Of a stretch of 64,000 nucleotides of DNA, positions 9,767 through 18,280 are shown piece by piece. The first letter of the stretch is position 1. Each line of letters opens with the position of its first letter. Below the pieces are notes generated by a model that ran no database searches, was not told the DNA's origin, and saw only the letters and a program-made list of their open reading frames with translations. Origin of the DNA: an uncultured Phycisphaerae bacterium (lineage in GTDB: Bacteria; Planctomycetota; Phycisphaerae; UBA1845; Fen-1342). The translations under genes and the position numbers were made by a program. Location: assembly GCA_937928595.1 (NCBI GenBank), contig CALGJV010000015.1, forward strand, positions 37,379 to 101,378, in the 5' to 3' direction.

Positions 9767-11497
9767 ATGCCGCGACGCCCGTGGAGCCTGTTCCTGACAC
9801 TGCTGCTGCTGGGCCTGCTCGGGCTCACGCTGCTCGCTCCGATTTACGCGGTGGTACGGGCCGGCTTCGTCGATTCCGACGGCGGCTTCACGCTAAGCCA
9901 CCTCCACTGGGTTTTGACCGATGACCTCTACCTCGAGGGGCTCTGGAACAGCGTCTGGCTGGGGCTGTGGACAACCGTGCTGTGCCTGGTCGTCTCCATC
10001 CCGCTCGCGCTGCTGGCCGAGCACTACAGCTTCGCCGGGCGGCGCTGGTGGCTGGCGCTCGTGCAGGTGCCGATGATCCTGCCGCCGTTCGTCGGCGCGA
10101 TCGGGTTGAAGGGCCTGCTCTCTCGCAACGGCGGCATCAACCTGCTGCTCATGCACTGGGGGCTGATCGACCCGAGCCAGCCGATCGACTTCCTGAAGTA
10201 CCCGTTCTGGTCGTGCGTGGTGCTCGAGGCCCTCTACCTCTACCCCATCACGTTCCTCAACGTGCAGGCGGCGCTGGCCAACATCGACCCGGCCCTCGAG
10301 GAAGCCGCCCGCAACCTTGGCTCGAGCCCCTGGCGGCGCTTCTGGAGCATCACGCTGCCCCTCATGCGGCCGGGCGTCTTCGCCGGCGCCACGATCGTTT
10401 TCATCTGGTCGTTTACCGAGCTCGGCACCCCGCTCATGGTCGGGTTCCGGGCGGTCACGGCGGTGCAGGTCTACGACGACCTCAGCACGACCAATCCCGC
10501 GGCCGAAACGTACGCGCTCGTCGTCGTCATGCTGGTCGCGAGCGTGCTGTTGTACCTTGTCGGCAAGCTCGTGCTCGGGCGACCCACGGCGGGCATGCTG
10601 GCCAAGGCCACCGTCGCCGCCCAGCCGCGGCGGCTCGGCGGGCCCGGGACCCTGGCGGTGACCCTGCCGTTCGCGGCCGTCTTCACGGTCGCCGTTCTGC
10701 CGCACGTGGCCGTGGTCCTCGGCAGCATCACGTCGACCGGCCTGATCGAGCTGGCGCCCGAAAAGCTCACGCTGCGCTTTCACGCCCAGTTGCTGTCCGA
10801 CCTGTGGCATCCCGGCGACGCCACCCGCAACCTGGCCGCGCTCAGCGTCGTCAACAGTTTCAAGTACTCGATCCTCGCGACGGCCGTGGACCTCGTCCTC
10901 GGCTTCGCGATCGCCTACCTGGTTGTCCGGCGCCGCTCGTGGCTCACGGGATTGCTCGACGGCCTGGCCATGCTGCCGCTGGCGGTGCCCGGGCTGGTCA
11001 TGGCGTTCGGCTACTTTGTCATGACCCAGGGCGACGGGCCCTTCTCCGCCCTCAACCCCCTCCGCTCGGCCACCGGCACGACCGTGCTGCTGGTCGTCGC
11101 GTACTCCGTGCGCCGTCTGCCGTTCCTCGTGCGGTCGTGCGCGGCCGGGCTCGAGCAGACCTCCGTCGCCCTGGAGGAAGCCGCCGCGAACCTCGGGGCC
11201 CGCTCGCTGCGCACGCTCGGGTCAATCGTCGTGCCGCTGTTGACCGCGAACTTCATTGCGGGCGGCCTGCTGGTCTTCAGCCGGTCGATGCTCGAGGTAT
11301 CGGACAGCCTGATCCTCGCGTTCGACAAGAACGCGTACCCCATGACGAAGGCGATCTACGACCTGGCCGACAACCCGAACGCCGGGCTTCAGATGGCCTC
11401 GGCGCTGGGTGTGTGGGGCATGCTGCTGCTCGTCGTGACGATCGTCGGCGCGTCGCTCGCGCTCGGCAAGCGGCTCGGCGCGCTGTTCCGCGCGTAG
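9767..11497 (+). CDS. Two-lobed ABC transporter permease (FbpB/ThiP-type)
   Basis: The 576-residue inner-membrane protein has roughly twelve hydrophobic segments arranged as two fused permease lobes. Each lobe carries an EAA loop that contacts the ATPase: EEAARNLGSSPWRRFW near residue 182 and EEAAANLGARSLRTLG near 470. This fused arrangement is typical of importers for iron(III), thiamine or 2-aminoethylphosphonate, but the substrate cannot be read from the permease alone. No ATPase or binding-protein gene is adjacent: the neighbours are hypF (divergent) and P5C dehydrogenase (convergent). I take the ATG at 9767; a TTG at 9746 is also in frame. A TATAGT at 9714 could be the -10 element. Confidence 0.88.
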   Translation: MPRRPWSLFLTLLLLGLLGLTLLAPIYAVVRAGFVDSDGGFTLSHLHWVLTDDLYLEGLWNSVWLGLWTTVLCLVVSIPLALLAEHYSFAGRRWWLALVQVPMILPPFVGAIGLKGLLSRNGGINLLLMHWGLIDPSQPIDFLKYPFWSCVVLEALYLYPITFLNVQAALANIDPALEEAARNLGSSPWRRFWSITLPLMRPGVFAGATIVFIWSFTELGTPLMVGFRAVTAVQVYDDLSTTNPAAETYALVVVMLVASVLLYLVGKLVLGRPTAGMLAKATVAAQPRRLGGPGTLAVTLPFAAVFTVAVLPHVAVVLGSITSTGLIELAPEKLTLRFHAQLLSDLWHPGDATRNLAALSVVNSFKYSILATAVDLVLGFAIAYLVVRRRSWLTGLLDGLAMLPLAVPGLVMAFGYFVMTQGDGPFSALNPLRSATGTTVLLVVAYSVRRLPFLVRSCAAGLEQTSVALEEAAANLGARSLRTLGSIVVPLLTANFIAGGLLVFSRSMLEVSDSLILAFDKNAYPMTKAIYDLADNPNAGLQMASALGVWGMLLLVVTIVGASLALGKRLGALFRA

Positions 11498-11546
11498 CCC
11501 CGCCCGCCGCTGCGCGTTGCGGCAGCCTTCTGCCGACCGCCCGCGC

Positions 11547-13130
11547 TTACAGCCGCTCCGTGATGCTCTTGCCCTGCATGAACAGCAGCAGGTAGTCGCG
11601 GCCGCCGGCCTTGCTGTCGGTGCCCGACATGTTGAACCCGCCGAACGGCTGCACGTCGACGAGCGCGCCGGTGCATTTGCGGTTGAGGTACAGGTTGCCG
11701 CAGTGAAAATCGTGCCGCGCCCGCTCGAGCCGGAAGCGATCGTTCGAGTACAGCGCCCCGGTCAGCCCGAACTTCGTCCCGTTCGCGATGTCCAGGCCGT
11801 CCTCGAAGCTTCGCGCGCGGATCACCGCCAGCACCGGCCCGAAGATCTCCTCCTGCGCGATCCGCGCGTTGCGATCGACCCCCTCGATGATGGTCGGCGG
11901 GATGAAGTGGCCGCCGGTGGGCACGCAGGCTCCGCCGACCTCTGCCACGCCGCCTTTCACCGCCCCACCGAGCACGAGCCGGCCTTCCTTCCGGCCGATG
12001 TCGATGTACCCGTTGATGCTCTGGAACGCGTGCGCGTCGATGACCGCGCCCATGAAGCAGTTTTCTTCCCCCGTCGTGTCGCCGATGGTCAGCCTCTTGG
12101 TCCGCTCCACGACCCGCGCCAGCACGTCGTCGTACACCGCCTCATGCAGGATCGCCCGCGAGCAGGCCGAGCACTTCTGCCCTTGAAAGCCGAAGGCCGA
12201 CGCGACGATGCCCTCGGCCGCCGCCTCGCGGTCGGCGGTTTCGTCCACCAGGATGCAGTCCTTGCCGCCCATCTCCAGGATGGTCCGCTTGAGCCAGATC
12301 TGACCCGGCGCGATCTTCCCGCAGCGCTCGAAGATCCGCAGTCCCACTTCCATCGAGCCGGTGAACGACACGAAACGGGTCTGCGGATGATCCACGAGGT
12401 AGTCGCCGACCTCGGCGCCCGAGCCGGGGCAGTAGTTCAGCACGCCCGGCGGCAGCCCGGCCTGCTCGAACACCTCGGCCATCTTGGCGGCGATCACCGG
12501 CGAGGTGCTGGCCGGCTTGAGCACCACCGTGTTGCCCGTCACGATCGCGGCGCCGGTCATGCCCGTGCAGATCGCCAGTGGGAAGTTCCACGGCGGGATG
12601 ACGACGCCCACCCCCAGCGGAATGTAGCGCAGCTCGTTCTCCTCGCCCGGATACGGCGTGACCGGCTGCGGACCCCCGAGCCGCAGCATCTCGCGCGCGT
12701 AGAAATCGAGAAAGTCGATCGCCTCGCACACGTCCGCGTAGGCTTCGATCCAGCTCTTGGAGACCTCAAAGCACATCCACGCCGCCAGCTCATAGATCCG
12801 ACGGCGCATGATCGCCGCCGCCTTCAACAGCACGCGGGCCCGCGTCTCGTGGTCCACCTTGCGCCACGTCTGGAATGCCGCCGCCGCGACGCGAATCGCC
12901 TGCTCCGCCTGCTCCCGCGAGGCCTTGCCCACGGACCCGACGACCGTATCACTCCGCGCCGGCATGTACGACGCGATCCGCTGGCTCGTCTCGATCCGCT
13001 CTGGGCCGATTCGCAGGGGGTACGTCCGGCCGAGCTGGCCGCGGACTTCCGCCAGCGCGGCCAGCATCTTCTGCCGCGGTTCCGGTTCGGCGAAATTCAC
13101 ATACGGTTCGGGTCGGTACGGCGTCAGCAT
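11547..13130 (-). CDS. rocA: L-glutamate gamma-semialdehyde (1-pyrroline-5-carboxylate) dehydrogenase, RocA type
   Basis: This NAD-dependent enzyme oxidises glutamate semialdehyde to glutamate, the second step of proline and arginine/ornithine catabolism. The 527-residue product has the single-domain length of RocA rather than the large PutA. Key aldehyde-dehydrogenase motifs are present: VVIPPWNFPLAI, FVSFTGSMEVG, the general-base Glu in LEMGGKD, the catalytic Cys in GFQGQKCSACSRA, and EEIFGPVLAV. The ATG at 13130 has CGGAG upstream, and a TATAAT about 50 bases further up may be its -10 element. No proline dehydrogenase gene is next to it. Confidence 0.95.
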   Translation of the reverse strand: MLTPYRPEPYVNFAEPEPRQKMLAALAEVRGQLGRTYPLRIGPERIETSQRIASYMPARSDTVVGSVGKASREQAEQAIRVAAAAFQTWRKVDHETRARVLLKAAAIMRRRIYELAAWMCFEVSKSWIEAYADVCEAIDFLDFYAREMLRLGGPQPVTPYPGEENELRYIPLGVGVVIPPWNFPLAICTGMTGAAIVTGNTVVLKPASTSPVIAAKMAEVFEQAGLPPGVLNYCPGSGAEVGDYLVDHPQTRFVSFTGSMEVGLRIFERCGKIAPGQIWLKRTILEMGGKDCILVDETADREAAAEGIVASAFGFQGQKCSACSRAILHEAVYDDVLARVVERTKRLTIGDTTGEENCFMGAVIDAHAFQSINGYIDIGRKEGRLVLGGAVKGGVAEVGGACVPTGGHFIPPTIIEGVDRNARIAQEEIFGPVLAVIRARSFEDGLDIANGTKFGLTGALYSNDRFRLERARHDFHCGNLYLNRKCTGALVDVQPFGGFNMSGTDSKAGGRDYLLLFMQGKSITERL

Positions 13131-13233
13131 GGATCGGGCTCCGAGCGGGGTTGCAACCTCCAGTCAACCGGGCCGCATTATACGTCGCGGCCGGGCCGCG
13201 CGACGAGCCGCCAGCGGCCGGTATAATGCCGCC

Positions 13234-14166
13234 ATGTCCCAGCCCCAACGGCGGCGCGCCGTTTTCACGGCGGCCCTGGCGGTCTTCGGCCTACCCACGA
13301 GCGCCTGCCGCGGTCCGGTGGTCAGCGTGGACGACGCGGTCGTCGGCGGCGGCGCCTCGGCGCGTCTCGCCGCGGTCGTCGAGTACGAGCCCGCCTGGGG
13401 CCTCCGCAAGAACGCCGAGGGCATCCCCGTGGGCTTCTTCATCGACGGCCGCGAGATCGGCCGGGCCAAGACCGATGAGGAGGGTCTCGCGGCGCTCGAG
13501 CGGAAAGTCGCGCCGGGCGTCACCCACTTCGAGGCGCGGGCCGAATCGGCGGCGGGGCCCGCCCGCGCCACCGGGCGTGTTTTTCGCTGGGAGGCCGACC
13601 GCGTCATCATCGCAGTCGATATCGATCACACGCTCGCCCGGACGGACTATGACTCTTTGATCCGACCGGACGAAGAGGAGAATAGCGGCACGCTGAAACA
13701 CTCCGCCGCCACGCTCCGGGACCTCGCCGGCAACTTCCACATCTTGTATCTCACGGGGCGACCCCGGATGCTGCTGGACAAGACGCGGGCCTGGCTGCGA
13801 GAACGCGGTTACCCTGATGGGCCCGTCATCACGTCCCGGGGATTACGCGAGATGCTTCGACCGGGCGCGTTCAAGACCCGCGAGCTGCGCAGGCTCCGGT
13901 CGCAATGGCCGACACTGCGGATCGGCGTGGGCGACAAGGCCAGCGACGCGGAGGCGTACGGCGCTAACGGAATGCTGACGCTCATCATCGCACGCGAGCG
14001 CGAGAGCCGCTTCGGCTTCCACGCGCTCGTGTTCCGCGACTGGAAGGAGCTCGCGCGCTTCATCGCCGACAACCGGCGCATCCTCGCCGACCCGGTTGCC
14101 CTGGAAGCCGCGCTGGACGGCAAGACACCCTTGGCGTGGACCTTGCCCCGCTACCGCGCCGATTAA
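13234..14166 (+). CDS. LNS2/lipin-like HAD-family phosphatase domain protein
   Basis: The 310-residue protein starts with a hydrophobic export-like segment (residues 9-25), continues with a beta-rich domain (about 35-120) and ends in a HAD domain. The HAD part shows VIIAVDIDHTLART (nucleophile and acid Asp in DxDxT), ILYLTGRPRMLLDKTRAWL (motif II Thr) and GDKASDAEAYG (acidic motif). The order YLTxR..TRxWL..GPV..S..F matches LNS2/lipin phosphatidate phosphatases and fungal App1-like proteins, so a phospholipid phosphatase is plausible but unproven. A TATAAT at 13222-13227 ends six bases before the ATG, suggesting a leaderless message. A longer upstream frame overlaps rocA and was not used. Confidence 0.75.
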   Translation: MSQPQRRRAVFTAALAVFGLPTSACRGPVVSVDDAVVGGGASARLAAVVEYEPAWGLRKNAEGIPVGFFIDGREIGRAKTDEEGLAALERKVAPGVTHFEARAESAAGPARATGRVFRWEADRVIIAVDIDHTLARTDYDSLIRPDEEENSGTLKHSAATLRDLAGNFHILYLTGRPRMLLDKTRAWLRERGYPDGPVITSRGLREMLRPGAFKTRELRRLRSQWPTLRIGVGDKASDAEAYGANGMLTLIIARERESRFGFHALVFRDWKELARFIADNRRILADPVALEAALDGKTPLAWTLPRYRAD

Positions 14167-14236
14167 CCGCGGTACCCGGGACCAACGAACACGGGCAGCC
14201 GCGCCGCCCGTTTCTATCCGAGTGCGCGTGCCATCG

Positions 14237-15202
14237 TCACAGCCGCCGGCGCCCGCCCGCGACAAGCGCCCCGCCCAGCGCCACCAGCAAGAGCGTGCCC
14301 GGCTCCGGCACGATCGCGCCGGGGACGGCCTGCGCCGCGGTGGCCGGATCCCCCGGCGTCGCCGTGCTCGCCAGAGCCGTCAGCAGGTCATTGGCCGCGC
14401 TGCCGTCGCGCTGGACGACAGCCTGCATGAGCAGCGCCGCGACGTCGGGATTGTCGGCGGTCGTGCCGGCCACGCGTGTGTTGGCCTGAAGGCTGGCCCG
14501 AATCGCGTCGTTGATGCGATCGATCGGCGACTGCGGGAAATTGGCCTCCAGCGCCGTCGTGTCAAAACCCAGCGCCGTCAGCAACGCCAACGCCCCGTCG
14601 ACGAAGATGTTGCCCTGGATGTTGATCGGACCGACGTCGAAGTTCGTCGGCTGGCTGTCCTTGACCAACACGCCGTCGAGCAGGAACTGCGAGTTCGCGT
14701 TCCGCATCGTCAGCGAGAGGTTGTAGAAGCCGAGCGGGTTCAACTCGAGGTTGCCGCCCATGCTGAACGTCCCCAGCAGTTCCGCGTCCTGCGCGCCGAG
14801 CTGCGAGCGGATGTCGTAATTCAGGTTGTTGATGTTCACGTCCGCCTGCACGTTCCGAAACGAACGGCCGCTGTAGCCCAACGTCATCTGCGTCGTGCCG
14901 GACAACGTCATTTCCCCCAGTCCTGCAAAATGGAAGGTTTCGGCCCGCCCGCGCGCGTCCACGCCGAACGTGCGGTCGACCTCCAGCTGGTACCCGCGAC
15001 CGAAACCCCGCGGCACGATCCGCACCCGGCCGGACCGGGCTCCGTTGACGCGCGTGCCGTCGCCGGTCGCGTTGAGCGGGTAGCCGCTCGGCGTCGCCGC
15101 CAGCTGGATGCCTCGGTAAATGTCTTCCCAAACTCCGCCCAGCGCCAGGTCGGCACCCACCAGTCCAACCAGAACGGGCACGGCCCACACCGCTCGGTTC
15201 AT
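14237..15202 (-). CDS. PEP-CTERM sorted exported protein of unknown function
   Basis: The 321-residue product has an N-terminal signal peptide (residues 1-20) and ends with VPEPGTLLLVALGGAL followed by Arg residues, the three-part PEP-CTERM sorting tail: PEP motif, membrane helix, basic end. Such proteins are processed by an exosortase and exposed or released at the surface. The body is rich in Asn and beta-forming residues with no recognised enzyme motif. GAGGTG lies five bases before the ATG at 15202, which decides this start over a longer frame. No exosortase gene is in the window. Confidence 0.8.
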   Translation of the reverse strand: MNRAVWAVPVLVGLVGADLALGGVWEDIYRGIQLAATPSGYPLNATGDGTRVNGARSGRVRIVPRGFGRGYQLEVDRTFGVDARGRAETFHFAGLGEMTLSGTTQMTLGYSGRSFRNVQADVNINNLNYDIRSQLGAQDAELLGTFSMGGNLELNPLGFYNLSLTMRNANSQFLLDGVLVKDSQPTNFDVGPINIQGNIFVDGALALLTALGFDTTALEANFPQSPIDRINDAIRASLQANTRVAGTTADNPDVAALLMQAVVQRDGSAANDLLTALASTATPGDPATAAQAVPGAIVPEPGTLLLVALGGALVAGGRRRL

Positions 15203-15456
15203 ACGACACCTCTTGCGGAGTCCGCGTCGGCGGACCAACCGAAACACGATAGACCCTCGGCGCGGCGGATTCAACCGCAGGCCGGCCTCTTTGTATCTTA
15301 TCGGAGAGGGCGCCCCGTGGGTTCATTCGCCGCCGGGTCAAGACGGCCCTCTTGCTCCGAGGTATACTGCCGCTCCCGCTCGGGTCGGCCGCCCCGCGGG
15401 GCTAACCGCGGAAGCGGCGCGGGGTCTTACGCTCCGGAAGCGGCCAGGAAGGCGCG

Positions 15457-17673
15457 ATGGTGCGAGTGCGACTGTTTTCGGCGGCAGCGATGCTGATCGC
15501 GTGGGCGGCGGCATCTCTTGCGCAGCCGCCGGCGACGCAACCCGTCACGCGCCCGGCACTTGACGCGCAGGAACGTGTCAACGACCTCTTCACGCTCATC
15601 GAAGGTCCCAATGCGCCCGACGTGCGCCGGACGGGGGCCCGCGAACTGATTCTCCAGCGCTGGCCGGAAGCGCCGGCACGGCTGGCCGCCCTGCTCGCCG
15701 GCACGAACAACGGCGCTCGGATCGCCGTCGCGTCCGCGCTCGCCGACCTGCCGGATTACCTTGACTCCGCGTACGTCGGCCCTCTGTTGAACATGCTCGG
15801 CGATGCCGACGCGGAGGTCCGGACCGCGGCGGCGGGAGCGCTTGCGGCATACCGCAACGGCGGCGTGATCTCCCGCCTGCGCACCATCGCGCAGGACGCT
15901 GAGCTGCCGCGCGAACAACGTTTGGCCGCGATCAGCGCGCTTGGCATGATCCCGCGCCGTGAAGCCGTGGATGCGCTGGCGGAATCGCTCGGGGACAGTG
16001 AGCCGCCCATCGCCCAAGCCGCCCTGGTCGCAATCGAACGCGCGACCGGATTCGACTTCAAGTTCGAAATCGGCCCCGCGCGCGCCTGGTGGGAGCAGAC
16101 GCGCGGATTGTCCGAGGAACGCTGGCAGCAGGAGGTGATCGACCGCCTCGTGCGCCGCAACCGCGAGTTGCGCCGCCGCCTGGAGGCTACCGAAGACCGC
16201 CTCGTGCGGGTGCTCGAGAGCGCGTTCCAGCGGGCGACGGACACCGAACGCGCGACCCAGATCACGACGTACCTCGGCGACAGCGCCCTGACGATCCGCC
16301 TCCTGGGGCTGCGACTCGCCCAGCTCCACCTCGTGGAGGGCAAGACGCTCAGCCCCGAGTTGCAGGACCAGATCCGCGAAGCGCTCCGCAGCTCGGACCC
16401 CCGCGAGCAAGCTGCCGCCGTCCGCACCGTGACCAGCTTCCGCGCGTCCGCGGACGCCGAACGCTTCCTGGCGATGCTCCAGTCCGCCCCGCAATGGGAC
16501 GTGATGCAGGCCCTGATCAACGGGCTCGGCTATGTCGGCGACGACACGGCCGTCGCGCCGCTCCTCGAACTGCTCGATCAGGCCAGCGACGCGACCCGCA
16601 CGGAGGTCGTAACCGCCCTGGGTCGCCTGGCCGAACGCCACGTCATCGCCGCGGACCCACGCGGCCCGGTCACCGAGAGCCTCCTGGCCGTCTTCAACGG
16701 CACGACACCAGCCCAGGTGGCTCTTCGCGAGCGCGTCCTCTGGGCCATGAGCCTCGTCGCGGTGCCGGCGTTCGGCCCGGCCTTCGCGGCCGGCGTCGAG
16801 CGCAGCGAGGCGGTCGCCGTGAAGCTGGCCGCGCTGCGCGGAATCGCCGCGCTTGGCGATCCGCAACTGGCCGACGCGCTCACGACGGTGGTCAACGATT
16901 CGGACCCCAGCGTACGCAAGCTGGCCGTCGAGACGCTGGGCGCTCTCGGATCCAGCGACAACGACCGACACGTCGAAGCGCTGTGGCGCCTCATGACATC
17001 GCCCGAGGAAACCGACGAGGGCATTCGCGTCGCCGCCGCCAAGGCCGTGCAGGACCTGCTCGCCAAGCGTCCGGCCGACCAGATCGAGTCCTGGCTCGCC
17101 CGCCTGCCCGGGACCGGCGCCGACGCGCGCATTTTGACCCGCGTCGCCGAGTTTCTCGAGCGCTTCGCCCGCCGCGTCCAGGAAGCCGACACGGTCGGAC
17201 GCGATCGCCTCGGCATCGTGCGGGCCCGCCTCGCCGCCGTGCGGCTGCTGCTGGGCCAGGCGGCCGAGGCCGTGACCACCTATATTGCCGCCGTGGAGGA
17301 CCTGACGCTCGCCCGACACGCGGCCGCGCCGCGCGTGGCGCTGGACCTGCTCCGGGCCGCGGTCGCCACCGGACGGTATGACGAGGCGGTGGCCACCGCG
17401 GTCGCGGCGGGCACCGGCGGCGACGGGGCTGCTGTCTGGCGCACTGTCGCCAGCGAGGTGGACGCCCGCCTCAAGTTGGCGCCCGCCGACGAAGTGCTGG
17501 TGCTCCTGGCGGCACTGGAGCGATACCCGCCGGCCCCCCTCGACGCCGACGCCGCGGACCTGCTGCGGCGTCTCCGCGAGCAGGCGGAACGCGCGCGTGC
17601 CTTGGGCCCCGCGACGGCGCCCACGACCCGCCCCGCGACCGCGCCGCGTCCGGTCGACGACGACCACGATTGA
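15457..17673 (+). CDS. Exported HEAT-repeat protein
   Basis: The 738-residue protein begins with a signal peptide (about residues 1-22, ending ASLAQ) and then consists largely of alpha-helical repeats of about 30-40 residues with the HEAT/PBS-lyase pattern, for example VAALGDPQLADAL-type and VRKLAVETLGALG-type segments. Repeats are clearest around residues 55-190 and 370-520. No catalytic motif is visible, so a scaffold or protein-binding role outside the cytoplasm is inferred. The C-terminus is Pro/Thr/Ala-rich. GGAAGG precedes the ATG. A TATACT at 15363 may be its -10 element. Confidence 0.8.
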   Translation: MVRVRLFSAAAMLIAWAAASLAQPPATQPVTRPALDAQERVNDLFTLIEGPNAPDVRRTGARELILQRWPEAPARLAALLAGTNNGARIAVASALADLPDYLDSAYVGPLLNMLGDADAEVRTAAAGALAAYRNGGVISRLRTIAQDAELPREQRLAAISALGMIPRREAVDALAESLGDSEPPIAQAALVAIERATGFDFKFEIGPARAWWEQTRGLSEERWQQEVIDRLVRRNRELRRRLEATEDRLVRVLESAFQRATDTERATQITTYLGDSALTIRLLGLRLAQLHLVEGKTLSPELQDQIREALRSSDPREQAAAVRTVTSFRASADAERFLAMLQSAPQWDVMQALINGLGYVGDDTAVAPLLELLDQASDATRTEVVTALGRLAERHVIAADPRGPVTESLLAVFNGTTPAQVALRERVLWAMSLVAVPAFGPAFAAGVERSEAVAVKLAALRGIAALGDPQLADALTTVVNDSDPSVRKLAVETLGALGSSDNDRHVEALWRLMTSPEETDEGIRVAAAKAVQDLLAKRPADQIESWLARLPGTGADARILTRVAEFLERFARRVQEADTVGRDRLGIVRARLAAVRLLLGQAAEAVTTYIAAVEDLTLARHAAAPRVALDLLRAAVATGRYDEAVATAVAAGTGGDGAAVWRTVASEVDARLKLAPADEVLVLLAALERYPPAPLDADAADLLRRLREQAERARALGPATAPTTRPATAPRPVDDDHD

Positions 17674-17833
17674 GCATCCGGCCTCCGCGTCGAGCCGGGA
17701 CGCCTCGACCCGTCCGAGGACCGGCCGCCGGGGGTTCGGCCGCCGATTCGGGCCCCGCGCGTTCCGAGAGCGACCGACACGGGGGTCGGTCGCGAACCCC
17801 CCCGGCGGTTAGAATCGGGGTGGGAGAAAATGC

Positions 17834-18160
17834 ATGCCCAGCCGCCGAAAGCCGCCCGACGCCCGCGTTCCCGACTACTGCGATTTCGACTGCCCGCACG
17901 CGGAGTTTCCACCGGCCGACACCGCCGGCATCTGCCGTACGATGTCGGCCGTCTGGTGCGGTCAGCTCCGTGAACTGGTGAACAAGAACGCGCCGTGCGA
18001 ATGGAAGCGCCGCCGCGCCGGCTCATTGGCCGAAGATGCAGCGGCCGACCCCCGCGTCGGCCGTCGAGCGCCGCCCGACACCGACGCTCCGCCGCCGGGG
18101 CGGGTCGCATCGCGACCGTCCCGGGGCGGCCGACGAAGAAAGGCCACCAAGGGAGAGTAA
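17834..18160 (+). CDS. Small Cys-rich protein of unknown function
   Basis: The 108-residue product has a compact Cys-rich N-terminal half, with YCDFDCPHAEF, GICRTM, VWCGQL and APCEWKRR, and a long basic, probably disordered tail. The spacing of five to six Cys plus His suggests metal binding or a redox cluster, but I do not recognise the family. GGGAG lies seven bases before the ATG and a TAGAAT is about 18 bases upstream, supporting a real gene. It sits between the HEAT-repeat gene and the UbiD-family gene on the same strand. Confidence 0.6.
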   Translation: MPSRRKPPDARVPDYCDFDCPHAEFPPADTAGICRTMSAVWCGQLRELVNKNAPCEWKRRRAGSLAEDAAADPRVGRRAPPDTDAPPPGRVASRPSRGGRRRKATKGE

Positions 18161-18280
18161 CGGACGCCGCGCGAGGAGCGACAATCATCCGCGCCGTGCG
18201 CGGTGCTGGTCTACAACTCGCTCTTCGCCATTCGCGACTCGCAACTGACGTGTGTACCCCCGACGACGAGGAGACGACCC

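Noticed and set aside
15427..17667. Minus-strand frame of 746 codons opposite the HEAT-repeat gene
   Set aside because: Antisense shadow; the plus-strand frame has a signal peptide, helical repeats and a ribosome site.
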